Shown one piece after another: positions 44,511-56,171 of a stretch of DNA of 64,000 nucleotides (the stretch's first letter is position 1; each line of letters opens with the position of its first letter). Made by a program: the position numbers and the translations under genes. The stretch comes from Lycorma delicatula. Its lineage: Eukaryota > Arthropoda > Insecta > Hemiptera > Fulgoridae. The stretch spans positions 113,597,937-113,661,936 of the forward strand of contig NC_134462.1 in the NCBI RefSeq assembly GCF_047948215.1, in the 5' to 3' direction. Under the pieces are notes generated by a model. That model was not told the origin of the DNA. It searched no databases and worked only from the letters and a program-made list of their open reading frames with translations.

Positions 44511-46240
44511 TTTGTTTTTTTTTTTAAAATGGCTATTATTAAAAATGTTGCATGAGTTAGTTGAGCAAGTGGTCAGCTAGGATCAAATGTTTTTATTAAA
44601 CGTATTGATTTTCTTTTTTTAGCAAATTTGCATATTGCTTAATTATGCAATATTAGTATTACGTTAGTAATATTATTGCATAGTTTACGATAAAAACACT
44701 ATTTGATCAAGGAGGTCGAAATCGTTTTACAAAGAATTTTGACTCTTTTCTCAATCGTTATTTAATACTGGATAGTTTTTAAGATAAAAAAGTCATTAGA
44801 TCATTGGAATTAAATCGGACTGAAATTTTTTTTACAAAAAAGTTTTATCTTTTTTGCAATTGTATTCTAAAACTATTCCATAATTAAGTCATTATTTATA
44901 ATTTCTGATACTTTACATCTTTATTAGGTTGGGGCTGATATTATAAATGTTTCATGAAGTAAATGTAGTGCAAAGTAGTCAACCGTACCCAAACTATTTT
45001 ACTAAAAATTTTAATTTTTTTTTATACCCAATAAAATGTAAATTTTATGATCGTCATTTGATCAAGGGGGATTAAATCAGATCCAAATATTTTTACTGAA
45101 GATGTTGATCTTTTTCGCAATTGTGTACTAAATTTTCCATCAATATTTAAAAAATGTACGGCGTATTTTGAGATAAAAATTTGTTCAAAGTAAAGCCGGT
45201 AAAATTATACATACAATCCTTGCTAATTTTTTTAAAAATCGTTCCCATAGTTTTATAATTAAATTCACGCTCATCATATATATAAGAAGACTCAATTTAT
45301 ATTCCACAATCTATGTTGCCTTTTGTTATAAAAATTCGTGTAAAAATAAACAGTATAGTTTTCTGAAGCTAAAAATATGGTTATACATTTAGACTTCAAA
45401 AACTTAAATGAAAATATAAAATTTATACGAAATAGAATCCGATAAAGTAGAAAGAAACATTATTTATTTTTATAGTTACAAATTACAAAAGCTATCCCCG
45501 ACAAATGTAACTGTAAATAACATATTTGTTTTTCCTTATTAATTCAAGCAGAAAAAAATAAAATAATTTATCCGCTTGTTATCAAAGGAGTATAGGAACT
45601 AAATCGAAATGTAGCTGAGGAGGGTTCTTTAGGATTTAGTCGGAACAGATTGCAAAGCGAGATTATAACCAGAATACTGCTGCTGTTACTACCGCGCCGA
45701 CCGCGCGGCTAGCCGAATTGTGTAATGGCGGATGAATTTAGTAAGTTTTAGGCGGGAGCAGGTGGTTCTGGGAATGTAATTGAGGACGGTTCCACCCCTA
45801 CATCATAAAAACTTCCCCGACTAAAGGAGGGCTTAGCTGTTTCTTTGCGAGGTTTTCATCCCTCTACGACTCTTATGGTTTCTGTTAGGTTCACTTTTCC
45901 ATTCCGACTTTTTTTTTTCTCTTTTTTTACCCATATTCCTTCTAACAACTACTTTAGCCTGGACTTTGCTAAAGCTTTGTATTTAATGATATATTAACGC
46001 AATATTGTTTTTAAATCTCAAAATAATTAAAATTTTTATCCTATAAAAATATTTAATTCACTACGAAGAATCCTGATCGCAAAGTATCCTGGATCATTTA
46101 AATTATAAACGTAGCAGTATGTTTACTAGTTCTTCTAAATTATAACAAGATAAACTTTTGAATAATAATTATTTAGATAAAAGTGTTTTAGTTTTGATTT
46201 CATTTAATTAAAAAAAAATATATATATATATTGGTATGTT
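44511..46240. other. Intergenic; GC-richer patch 45600-45880
   Basis: AT-rich. The patch ('ctaccgcgccgaccgcgcgg', 'gaggacggttccacccctac') is the only strong composition change and resembles neither a gene nor a repeat of this window. Confidence 0.4.
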
Positions 46241-46375
46241 GTTGCGTGTTCGCGGTTCAACAAGGATACTGAGAGACTAACAAACGTAAACATTTCTTAT
46301 AAATACAATTTATTACCCTAAAAATATATAAAATAAAATAAATAATGATAATAATAATAATAATAACAATAATTA
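46241..46375 (-). repeat. LTR-like end, copy 2
   Basis: The reverse complement matches 42435-42549 ('ctctcagtatccttgttgaa', 'ccgcgaacacg'), including an ATT microsatellite at the place where copy 1 carries the R1 fragment. Could be a solo-LTR end. Confidence 0.65.
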
Positions 46376-46427
46376 TATATAAATACAAAATAGTAATTGA
46401 AATAAAAAGGCAAAATTGATTTAATGA

Positions 46428-46720
46428 TAATCTATACTTTTATACTATTACATAAAGACGAAGGTTTTTGTGTGTTCGGGATGAACAAAAAACTTCTCGA
46501 TCTTTGGCAACCAAATTTTTACCCATGTTTCTTTGCATAACTAAGAAGGGTTTTAAACATATTTCATCTCGAAAATAAATAAATAAATATATATATTTAT
46601 TTAGTACTAGAGATTTGGCGGTTGAAGCCCAAATTTTAAAGAATTAATGAATTGTGAACTATGAGTCTCTATGTGAGCTGGGTTTGAACTGAATGATTCG
46701 AATCAATCAATAAAAGTTTG
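46428..46720 (+). repeat. Repeat F, copy 2 (uninterrupted)
   Basis: 'ctatacttttatactattac', 'gtttttgtgtgttcgggatg', 'ccaaatttttacccatgttt', 'ttaatgaattgtgaactatg', ending 'gattcgaatcaatcaat'. Serves as the empty-site reference for family B copy 3. Confidence 0.8.
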
Positions 46721-46767
46721 AATAATATTTTTAAAAAAATAATAGAATGCAATTTACGTTAAATAAA

Positions 46768-47060
46768 ATTTATCTATACTATTAAATAAAGAAAAAGAGG
46801 TTTTTTGTTTGTTCGGGATAAACAACAAAAAAAATCCATCAATCACAACTAAATTTCTATCCATGTTTCTTGGAAACTGTGATGATTTTTTTAGTTAAAT
46901 TTTATCTCGAAAATTCTCGAAGAACCAACCAATCGATTGGTTTCAAATTTTCAGGATTCATTCGTATTATACTGTGGAAGGTTTTAAGTCATAGACCGAG
47001 GCTCCCTTGTAGGTTAAAATATTAAAAGAATTCATAATTTTTTCACCCCGAAGAAAGGTG
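46768..47060 (+). repeat. Repeat F, copy 3 (partial, diverged 3' half)
   Basis: 'atctatactattaaataaag', 'gttttttgtttgttcgggat', 'tttctatccatgtttcttgg', then a different continuation ('aaccaaccaatcgattggtt'). Arranged head-to-tail with copy 2. Confidence 0.7.
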
Positions 47061-47299
47061 AAGTTGTAAATTAAAAGATATTCATTAACGAAAAAATTAA
47101 GATTTATCCTTTTAATTCATTGTTATATTTCTGTCTTCAAGGCAAAAAAATAAGTTATGAAGTTTTCGTCGTCAAACAGATACTTTAGTTACCATAGTTA
47201 ATATTATTCTATCTTTTGTAATTTAGTTTTCTTTTTCAGTTTCTATAAAGCTTTAATACTTTAATTTTTATTTATCAGTATTATTCTCACAATCATGAG

Positions 47300-47579
47300 G
47301 ATAACGAACAGTGCGGGAATCTAGGAGATGGAGCCCTCTGGGTGGACGGGAATGGAGACTCAAGCGATATCTACGGGGATTCAAGGCCCCGTTCCCCTGC
47401 AACACGACAATGGCGAGCGAATCGAGCTCTGCGGCTCTGGGATAGGCTCCATGGCCTCGATGAGCCCCTACGTTGGTTTGGGTTCTCCTGGGCCCTCAGA
47501 ATCCAGCTTCTGGCTAGACGAGACGGCTAGTAAAATTATAAATACCAAAATACAGTCTAATTTACTACAAACGTTATAA
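47300..47579 (+). other. GC-rich island with overlapping open frames, unclassified
   Basis: Two overlapping plus-strand frames (47328-47579 and 47342-47530) lie in the most GC-rich patch of the middle of the window. The base composition resembles LINE coding sequence, and one frame ends 'WALRIQLLARRDG', but no domain is recognisable. A LINE ORF1 start is one possibility. Confidence 0.3.
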
Positions 47580-47730
47580 TGACCGATAGACACTAATGTT
47601 GTATTAACAATAAGATAACAGCAGGAAATCGAAAACCCATATAAATTATTTTCTGCAAATATTAATACTCTTAATATTCACAAAAGGCCTATCTTACACT
47701 TTATGAATGAACAAGATACTGTTACTTTCA

Positions 47731-48010
47731 CCTTCTTTTTCCTGTTTAGCTTCCGGTAATTACGGTTCAGATAATACTTCAGAGGATGATATATATGAGT
47801 GTAAATGAAGTACAGTCCATTCCTGTAGACCATTCCTGAGATGTGTGGTTAATTGAAACCCAACCACCAATGAACACCGGTATCTACGATCTAGTATTCA
47901 AATCCTTGTAAAAATAACTGACTTTACTAGGACTTGAACGCTGGAACTCTCGACTTCCAAATCAGCTGATTTGGAAAGACGCGTTCACCATTTGACCAAT
48001 CCAGTGGGTT
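47731..48010 (-). mobile_element. SINE-B, full length, minus strand
   Basis: The reverse complement carries 'cccactggattggtcaaatg' (A box region), a perfect 22 bp palindrome at 47955-47976 (core aaatcagctgattt), B box 'gcgttcaagtcc', the body, and the tail 'ggctaaacagg'. TSD gttacttt at 47721-47728 and 48011-48018. Confidence 0.9.
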
Positions 48011-48018
48011 GTTACTTT

Positions 48019-49250
48019 TATTTCTATTTAAAAATAACTCACCAAACGACTTATTGTTTCAACCATCATCAAAAATGGAATACTCGTGACGCAATCTTCA
48101 GTCGTAGTTACCACATGTTTACTGTTATCGCCTGCTGTACCTAACTCGAGCTTGCAAAACTACGCATCCTGCGATTTAGTCAAATTTCGATTTAAAAAAA
48201 AACTCTCAAGAATAAGATAGATTAAGCAATACTAACCTACCCGTTAATGTCAACCTAAAAGTGAATCTCCCACTTCAGAAGATTAATGAATTCAGAGTAG
48301 CGCAACTTTTCGCTCATTTGTATTTTATATTTAAATTACCTTAAAAATAAATTTATATTAAAAACTTTTAACAAATAAAAAGGAATTAAAATTTATTTAA
48401 CTGTTAAAGTTTTGGTACGTAAACTATAGTTAATGGTGGAGAAGGAATAAAATTTATATATGACAGTAGCCGTGCACTACACAGAGTGCTTTTATGTAAC
48501 CTCACAGCGAGATACCTCGTATAATTCAAGACGCCTAAATAGCAACCTGTTACATAGAATATACAAATCAGTAAAACAACATTACATCTCTGTTCCTTCA
48601 TTCTCCGCGTGACCACGCTCTTTTCCATTATTAGAATTAGTTGTTTTGTAAAGCATTTGCAAGATTATGAACAACTTACAGCTGTAAGTTGGATATGTGA
48701 CCAGTTCATTTTCAGACAATTAATGTCTTTCAGTCCGTTGTTTGTTCAAATATATCACACATTGGTGCTACTGTTGAACGCAAATATTAATTACTATACA
48801 AAATCAAATCTGAGGTAAAGTGGTATCCTTAATATTGTGATAATATTATGATAAATATTATGTGAGAGGTCCAATTTCTTCACACTTATAAAGCACATAC
48901 GATCAAATAATAATTACTAATCGTTTCTCCATTCTTTAATTCATCTTTCCACAATATTATCTATTACTAGCTACGATGAAACCCTAGACAGCATTAGTAA
49001 AGTAGGTAATACTGCAGGGAATGATCGGGGAAAATCAGAGGCTTGTACGTAATGAACTAATAATCTTACACCGCAGTTAAACTAAAATTAAAATAAATTC
49101 TAAAGCTAATATAAATCAAGCAATATTTTTTTCTTTGTAACTTAGTTATAAAAAATAGTAAAATTATAATGGCACATTAGCTCATTATAAACACGGAAGG
49201 CTAAAATTTTGAAAGACACAACCTAACAAAGACCAAATTACGGACTCCTT
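48019..49250. other. AT-rich gap, no gene seen
   Basis: No repeat of this window and no coding similarity recognised. Confidence 0.4.
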
Positions 49251-49949
49251 TTTACTTCCTTGTACGAAGTAAAGGAAGTAATGTGACCACGAAAAATTTC
49301 AGCTACGGAAATTTTCAATGAAAATATCCATTTTTATCATCCCTGAATCCATTTAGTCTAGTTTCGGCGTGACGTCTGTACGTATGTATGTATGTACGTA
49401 CGTAAGTATGGATCTCTTACAACTCAAAAACGATTAGATTAAGGATGTTGAAATTTTGGATATAGGACTGTTGTGATATCTAGTTGCGCACCTCCCCTTT
49501 TGCTTGCAATGGAAGCAAAAGTGTCCAAAAAAGCCTAAAATCCAAAGAAATTTGGATTTTGGACTATTTCTTAACTACAGTAATAAGCCCTCATTGAGAG
49601 CTTTTCAACGTGGTAATTATTTTCATTGGTTCCAGAGTTACAGCCAAATAAACCTTTATTTAATGAAATATTTGGATCTTACAAGGGAAGGCACACATCG
49701 GTTCGAATCAGACTTCTCTTTTCCTTTTTTTAACCTCTTTTTTAATTTAAATACATTGAGTTATCAATAATTATTAACCTCTCATTGTAAAAAAAAATTA
49801 CGATGAATAATTATTCAATAACAAAAAAAACGAAAAAATATCAGAAGTTTTTAATGAAATAAAATTTTATGTACTTTCATTTAAAAAAAATGTGTAAATG
49901 TAATTTAATAGGTGTACAAGAAGTAATGTATTGTCCACATCAGATTTTT
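49251..49949 (+). mobile_element. Family B element, copy 5
   Basis: The best-preserved end: 'acttccttgtacgaagtaaa' then 'ggaagta'; the far end is 'gtgtacaagaagtaatg' and 'ccacatcagat'. Central stem words taaaatccaaa/tttggatttt are kept. The B-box-like 'cacatcggttcgaatcagac' is near 49692-49711. The 88-codon frame within (49504-49770) lies over non-coding landmarks shared by all copies and is not credible. Confidence 0.9.
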
Positions 49950-50491
49950 AATTAGAAAGTATATTAAAAAAATATAATACTTTAAGAAGACTTAAAAGCA
50001 TATCATAATAAAAAGCTAATGAAATTTGAGAGAATAAAATTGAAAATGCATTCACTCTAAAACAATGTAATACAACAATAAACTTTTAAAAATTAACACA
50101 AAATTAAGAATTATAGCTCTGCAATAAAACCGGAATGTTTGTATGTATTTGAATGTTTAAATCTACATAAAGCCTGAAAATTAAAAATATCATGAATAAA
50201 AAAAATTTTAAGAAAAATCCTAGGCCCAAAAATTAAATATGAGATATAATTATTAAAATCTAATGTTGAAATTTTCAATAAGCTGGAAAATATTTTACAC
50301 AATATTAAAAAAAAGTGAAGATTATGTTTTTATTGAAATATTTTTCGAATTAATAATACATTAATTATAACTGTTTTTACTTTTTATAGCAGCAAAAAAT
50401 TTAAATTTGACTGGTTCACAGAAACAAAAAAATACCTGGAAGAATTAAATATTTCCGCTGATGATATTTTAAGAAGAGACTTATTTAGGAA
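49950..50491. other. Spacer between inverted family B copies
   Basis: AT-rich, nothing recognised. Confidence 0.45.
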
Positions 50492-51201
50492 AAATCTGAT
50501 ATGATCACCACATGACTTCCTGGTACCTGTATTAAATTACATACACATATTTTTTTTAATTGAAAAGTACATAAAATTTTATTACATTAATAGCTTCTGA
50601 TATTTTTTCATATACTTTTTTGTTATTATTGAATTATGATTTATCGTAATTTTTTTTTACAATCACAGGTTAAAAATTAATATTAATAAATCAATATATT
50701 AAAATTAAAGAAAAAAGTTAAAAAAAAAAAAAAGAGATGAAGTCAGATTTGAACTGTCCCCTTACAAGCCTTCCCCTTGCAAGAACCAAATATTTCATCA
50801 ATTAAAATTTTATTTGGCTACAACTCCGGAACCGATGAAAATAAGTACCACTTGTTGAAATCTCTCAATGAGGGCTTATTACTTCATTTAAGAAGAAGTC
50901 AAAAATCCAATTTTTTTTGGATGTTAGGCTTTTTTAGACACTTTTGGCTCAGTCGATTGCAATCAAAAGGGAAGGTGCACTAACGTTGTAACTAGCTCTT
51001 ACAACAATCCTAAATCCAAAATTTCAACAACCTACGGCTAATCATTTTTGAGTTAAGCAAAAAGATACGTACATACAGACGTCACGCCGAAACTAGTAAA
51101 AATGGATTGAGGAATGGTCAAAACGGATATTTCCTTTGAAATCTGTAAACCGAAATTTTTCGCGATCACAATACTTCCTTCACCGCGTACAAGGAAGTAA
51201 A
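50492..51201 (-). mobile_element. Family B element, copy 6, inverted relative to copy 5
   Basis: Begins 'aaatctgatatgatcaccac' and 'atgacttcctggtac', ends 'gcgtacaaggaagtaaaa'. Landmarks 'ccgaaactagtaaaaatgga' and 'cctacggctaatcatttttg' match the other copies. No ORF. Confidence 0.9.
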
Positions 51202-51651
51202 AAGATTTGTACTTTTGAATTCCGGAAAACTGGAAATATAGAAAAGAAATATCACAAAAACATCGAGAAAAACTGAAAATTATAGTATCAGAAAAGCAGA
51301 GAAAAGATTGGAATAAGGAATCGTAAATTGGATTCATAGTTGGCCACAAAAAAAATCAGTGATTAGATGATCAAAAACCTTACATTATAAATAATGACAG
51401 AAAAAAAGAATTTAAAATAATCATAAAGAAGTAACATATCATCTTAGATACATAAATTTTCTTAAATTTTTTGAAATTATTCCGTCATTTAAACATTAAT
51501 TGAACGATAAAAATCTTCAGAAAAGTCTTTTTGGCAGTTTAAAAATTTCGATTTAAAAAACTTTCAAGAATAAGACTAGATTAAGGAAAAAGAAATTTTC
51601 ATTTAAAATGTGTTAAAATAAAATTTAACATTTATTCTACTCTTATGTAAA
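51202..51651. other. AT-rich gap, no gene seen
   Basis: Nothing recognised. Confidence 0.4.
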
Positions 51652-52657
51652 ATGCAAGATAACGTAGACTGGAATAAAATGTTCAGCATTTAAAAAAAAA
51701 AAATTGGAATTCAAATAGAGAGATAAAAGAACAATTGCTAACATTTACAGGAGCCAAACAGCAACAGTAATAATTGAAGAACATAAGAGAGAAGTCGTAA
51801 TAAAAAAGTGAGTCCGACAAGGTTGTTCCCTATCTCCGTTTCTTTTTAATCTTTACACAGAACTAGAATTCTGATATTGATATATTCTGGTATAGCTGAT
51901 GATATAGTAATATTTTCCGAGAGTAAAAAAGATTTGGAAGAAACAATGAACGGCATGGATGAAGTCCTACGCAAGAACTACCGCATTAAAATAAACAAGA
52001 ACAAAACAAAAGTAATGAAATGTAGTAGAAATAATGAAGATGGACGACTGAATGTGAAAATAGAGAGAGCAAAGTTTAAGGAGATAGAAGAATTTTGTTA
52101 TTTGGGAAGTAGAATTACTAAAGATGGATGAAGCAGTTGCGATATAAAATGCCGAATAGCACAGGCGAAACGAGCCTTCAATCAGAAATATAATTTGTTT
52201 ACATTAAAAATTAATTTAAACGTCAGGAAAAAATTTTTGAAAGTATATGTTTGGAGCATAGCTTTATATGAAAGTGAAACTTGGACGATCGGAGTACATG
52301 AGAAGAAAATATTAGAAGCTTTTGAGATGCGGTGTTATAGGAAAATGTTAAAAATCAGATGGGTGGTAAAAGTTACGAATGAAGAGGTGTTGCGGAAAAT
52401 TGATGAAGAAAGAAGCATTTGGAAAAATATGGTTAAAAGAAGAGACAAACTTATAGGCCACATATTAAGGCATTTTGGTATAGTCGCTTTAATATCGGAA
52501 AAGGGAAAAATTGCGCAGGCAGGCAACGTTAGGAATATGTAGAACAAATTGTTAGGGATGTAGGATGTAGGAGGTATACCGAAATTAAATGACTATCACT
52601 ACATAGGGAATCTTGGAAGCGGCGTTAAACCAGTCAAATGACTGAAGACAAAAAAAA
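51652..52657 (+). pseudogene. RTE-like LINE, copy 3: RT core to 3' end
   Basis: Starts inside the RT at 'DNVDWNKMF', then 'VRQGCSLSPFLFNLYTELEF', the catalytic box mutated from FADD to IADD ('GIADDIVIFSES', GCT GAT GAT at 51895-51903), 'MDEVLRKNYRIKINKNKTKV' (open frame 51877-52131), 'EFCYLGSRITKDG', a TGA, and the open frame 52195-52542 with 'ALYESETWTIGVHEKK', 'KMLKIRWVVKVTNEEVLRKI' and 'LIGHILRH'. The 3' end is 'accagtcaaatgactgaaga' plus a short A run (52649-52657). It is 5'-truncated and broken by stops and frameshifts. It shares its 3' end with copy 1. Confidence 0.85.
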
Positions 52658-54166
52658 TACATGTGTGTTTATATATATTTGTTTCTCTTATTCCTTTGTA
52701 TCTACTGTTAATAATTTAATAATCGAAAAGGGGAACTAATTTAAAATTTTTATTTTCTGTTTTAATCAATTGTTTTTGACAGATCTTTTACTTATTTTTT
52801 TTAACGGTTATTTAACCTATCTCATTAATTATCTATAAAGATTATATGAAGAAAATAATCAAAACTCTTTGTTGGGAATCAAATCCAAGATTATTTTAAC
52901 TAAAAGACATCATTATCATAACTTATTACTAGTGTTGTGGAGTAAATGATATTTTATCGCAAATTATTCTTTCTCGGTTAAATGTATAATACAGATAGAA
53001 TGGTCGTTTTATTTTTTTATTTGTTTAATTATGAAATTATATATCATATTTCATTTCATACATTTTGTAATTGATTCATTGCAGTAGTAGAAAAAATTAT
53101 TTAAAAAAAATAATATAATCATTAAAATGTAGGTCAAATATTTAATGTAATGTAAAACGAATAAAAAATTACATCAACGCAACGATGGCAATTTTAGACA
53201 TCAACAAATATTGTAGGTGGTAATAATCTAATAGAAGTAAAATTAATTTAAAGAAAATAAAAATAACAATTACATTTTTGTACTAAACAAAAGAAGATTG
53301 ACCTAAACAATTTTTTCTCTTAAAAAACAAAATGAATAAAAAAAGATTTATTGAAAGGGTTTCTTAAAAAGTTCCCAACAGAAACGCTCATTAGAGTTTA
53401 TTTGTTTCTTACTATCTTTCTCTTTTCTAAAGACGTAAATTTCAAGTAGAGAAAGCAAACAACATCTTCTTTATTTCAGCTAACTACAACTGCTGTTACT
53501 ACTTTTAGATTTTTTTTAATGTTTTGTTTTCTTTGTTGGAATCCCTGACAGAAACTGAATACAGACGCTGTGGTTTATGATGGCCATGTTTTTAGTAAAG
53601 CTACAATCTGGAAAATGGTTTCAATCTTTCGTAAAATGGATACCAGATTGACGACTGTATAAAAAAAAAATCTGTTTTTAAGCCCTTTTCACTGCCAAAT
53701 ACCAAGATAAGAAGGTATTATAATAAGTATTATATAGTATATTTACTTATAAATACTGCGCTCCATTAGCGCTGTTTATTTTTGCAAACAGCATGCGAAC
53801 TAAAATTTATTACTATTTAACCACAATGCTTTTTACAACTATTTTTTAATGTATACTAAAAATAGACTTTAAAATAAATATTTTTGTTATAGAAATTCTT
53901 CTTTGGCTTACTACATCGTAAATCATTAATCAGAAAAAAATAAAAATCAAAAGCGGTATTTGATAATAATAAAATAATTTAAATATCAAAAAATAAAGTA
54001 TTAAAGGAAAGTCGTGATGAAACTTGACTTCTTTGATTTTTTGGCAACTTTAATTATATAATTAAAATTACAATTCAACATGACTCGGTTATATATATAT
54101 CTACCATAAATATATTAGATACATACAGCTGAACTGTATAAATCCAAAACAGCAATGAAATTAACG
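52658..54166. other. Intergenic, no gene seen
   Basis: AT-rich; no repeat of this window and no coding similarity recognised. Confidence 0.4.
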
Positions 54167-54465
54167 CTAATTTTCAATATAAATCTCGGCTACATTTAGG
54201 CACTTGTCCCATCTTTCTGTGAGCTGGTCTTATTTCAAGAGTAAACAATTTTTCATCTTCGTCTGTTTATACCGCATTCTTTCCAAATTCATTGTTGCCA
54301 ATCTCAGTTCCACATAAAAACTCTTTGAGAGAATTAAAAAAAATGTAGTAGTGAAATTGATATTATTAGCTGGATGCGGCAAATAAATCTACCCGAATTT
54401 TCTCTATCTTTTGAACGGTGTGAGAGGCGTAATCATGAATAAGAATTACGCCGTTTGAGAAAGAA
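54167..54465 (-). pseudogene. Mariner transposase C-terminal remnant
   Basis: The minus strand reads 'GVILIHDYASHTVQKIEKIR' (HD is the second catalytic Asp), then a gap and 'FNSLKEFLCGTEIGNNEFGK', and the C-terminus QLTERWDKCLNVAEIYIEN followed by TAG at 54167-54169. The RWDKCLN motif before the stop is a mariner signature. Several stops, and the PPYSPDLAPSD region with the third Asp is eroded. It belongs to a different mariner lineage from 31491-32520. Confidence 0.8.
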
Positions 54466-54959
54466 ACGGGAAATTTTTCCTGTGTACTGTGGATTTTATT
54501 TTATTATCTAGGATTTTTGGTTTGCTTGGCATTTCTCTCACCACCACCCCACTCAGTCACCGCAAGCATAAGACCGAATGTCTGTCAAACATACGGCAAC
54601 TGAGCCTCTAAAATTTAGCGACCAGTATCCTAACATTGCTCCTAGAGCATACCTAAAAGCGTGAGCGGACTAAGCGTGGTGCCATACACCATCGGCTTTC
54701 GTATCTCAACCGCTCACATGTCATATATTTGCTAAAATGAATAGACGCACCCCGTCAACTAACAAAAATATATATGACATCGATAATAAAATTTATTTCG
54801 TCTAGGCAGCAATTCGCTGCCACAGCTATGTTGCTGAATGGCAGCAAGTACCTGTCCACCATTTAATAACGCTTGGATCCATAATAATTGGCTGGTGGCC
54901 GGTCATACTCAGGGTTAGCTTCCCACTGCAATGCGGTAAGAGTCTTTCTCTTAAGTAAA
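54466..54959 (-). other. Probable 3' UTR of the R1/I-group LINE above it
   Basis: Moderate-GC sequence directly downstream (minus strand) of the LINE stop near 54960; no clear poly(A) end was found. Confidence 0.35.
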
Positions 54960-55565
54960 CTACGGATGCCGGTTGAACAAAGCAACCGCATCTAGGAGGT
55001 CACACACGGTCCGACAATGAGTCTCTCGCCACTCTGACTCGCCGCTTGTGAGTGGCCAATTTTCCCCTTGATCTCTAAGTTCCAGGGTGACCCGGTCTAT
55101 GCCCCCCCCCCCCCCGACAAGAGCAGGGCAATCAAACATCAAGTGTTCATTTGACTGGACCTCTCCGCAGACGCACAGTACATCAGCTGCAAGGCTGAAC
55201 CGAAAAAGATTCTAGTTTAAATTAACATGGTTTGTGAGCATCCGGGCATCCGTTGCCCTTAAAAACGAGCTCAAGGCATACCATTCCCCTAGATCCTGTA
55301 TAAACATATACAAGTTTCTTCCCTTAGTCGTTGTGTCCCATTCCAGCTGCTATGCTTCCATCGCGAGGCTCTGCAGCCTCTTCCGAAGGCGGGAGATGGA
55401 TAACTGAACGAAATTTAGATCTAGTGCATTGTGATTGCCGTGCCTTTCTGGTACTGGCCCGGCTCGAAAACGCATCCCAAATTCCTCGGCTCCCGGCCTC
55501 TTTGCAATCTCCACATTGCTGCCCGAACTTTCATCATTAAATCGATTGTTAAGTTGTTTTTCCAA
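54960..55565 (-). pseudogene. R1/I-group LINE ORF2, C-terminal region
   Basis: The minus strand starts in the open frame 55565-55350 ('LQSLAMEA', TAG), continues past the stop as 'QLEWDTTTKGRNLYMFIQDL' and 'GEWYALSSFLRATDARMLTN', 'HVNLN', a TAG, 'FRFSLAADVLCVCGEVQSNE', 'HLMFDCPALV' and 'VCDLLDAVALFNRHP'. CVCGEVQSNEHLMFDC has the CXCX7HX4C zinc-knuckle-like arrangement that ends R1/I-group ORF2 proteins. A C14 homopolymer at 55102-55115 (Gly codons on the coding strand) disturbs the frame just after it. GC is much higher than the surroundings. Two stops make it a pseudogene. Confidence 0.8.
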
Positions 55566-55747
55566 ATAATGTAATAAATTGGACCTTTATTGCCCTATAA
55601 CATTGTTAGCACCATTTTATCTGCTGACGCGTTTTTAATTTTATCCTAGAGGCGAAATTGGATTCTCCATTTCACATTCTGATGTTTAGATTCCGATTAA
55701 AAATGATGAATTCAAGTTTCATCACAAGTCATTACTACTTACTTTTT
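55566..55747. other. Short gap between LINE remnant and repeat H
   Basis: Nothing recognised. Confidence 0.4.
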
Positions 55748-55908
55748 TTTAACTCAAAATGTATTTTTTTTCATGTTTGTCCTCAAATCTTACATCTTTA
55801 ATTTAACATACTTCCTGAGATTGCCTATTGATGAAATTTTGCACAGTTACTAAGGTCGGGTAACAATACAAGATTCCACCATTGCTTTTGTAAACATACC
55901 CCCGTATA
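55748..55908 (+). repeat. Repeat H, copy 2
   Basis: Same sequence as the reverse complement of 19225-19405: 'tttaatttaacatacttcct', 'cagttactaaggtcgggtaa', 'ttccaccattgcttttgtaa'. Confidence 0.8.
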
Positions 55909-56171
55909 GGAGGTATACTAAGGTACGGGTGATAAAATTACAAAATCTGCAAAACGGCTATGCGGGGTTTTTGGGGTCGCTGATGACAAATTCAATAACT
56001 GAAATGTTGTCATTATTATTACTCTACTTCACGCTACAGATTTCCGTTACTATTCAATCATTTCATAAAATTGAGTTGATGGTTAAATTATTCATAAATT
56101 TATTCGATAATTCCCGTATTAATTATATGAATTTTTAAATAAAAGAATTTTAAAATATATAAAGATATATC

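Noticed and set aside
49504..49770. 88-codon open frame within family B copy 5
   Set aside because: Other family B copies do not keep this frame, and the underlying sequence is the family's conserved non-coding body.
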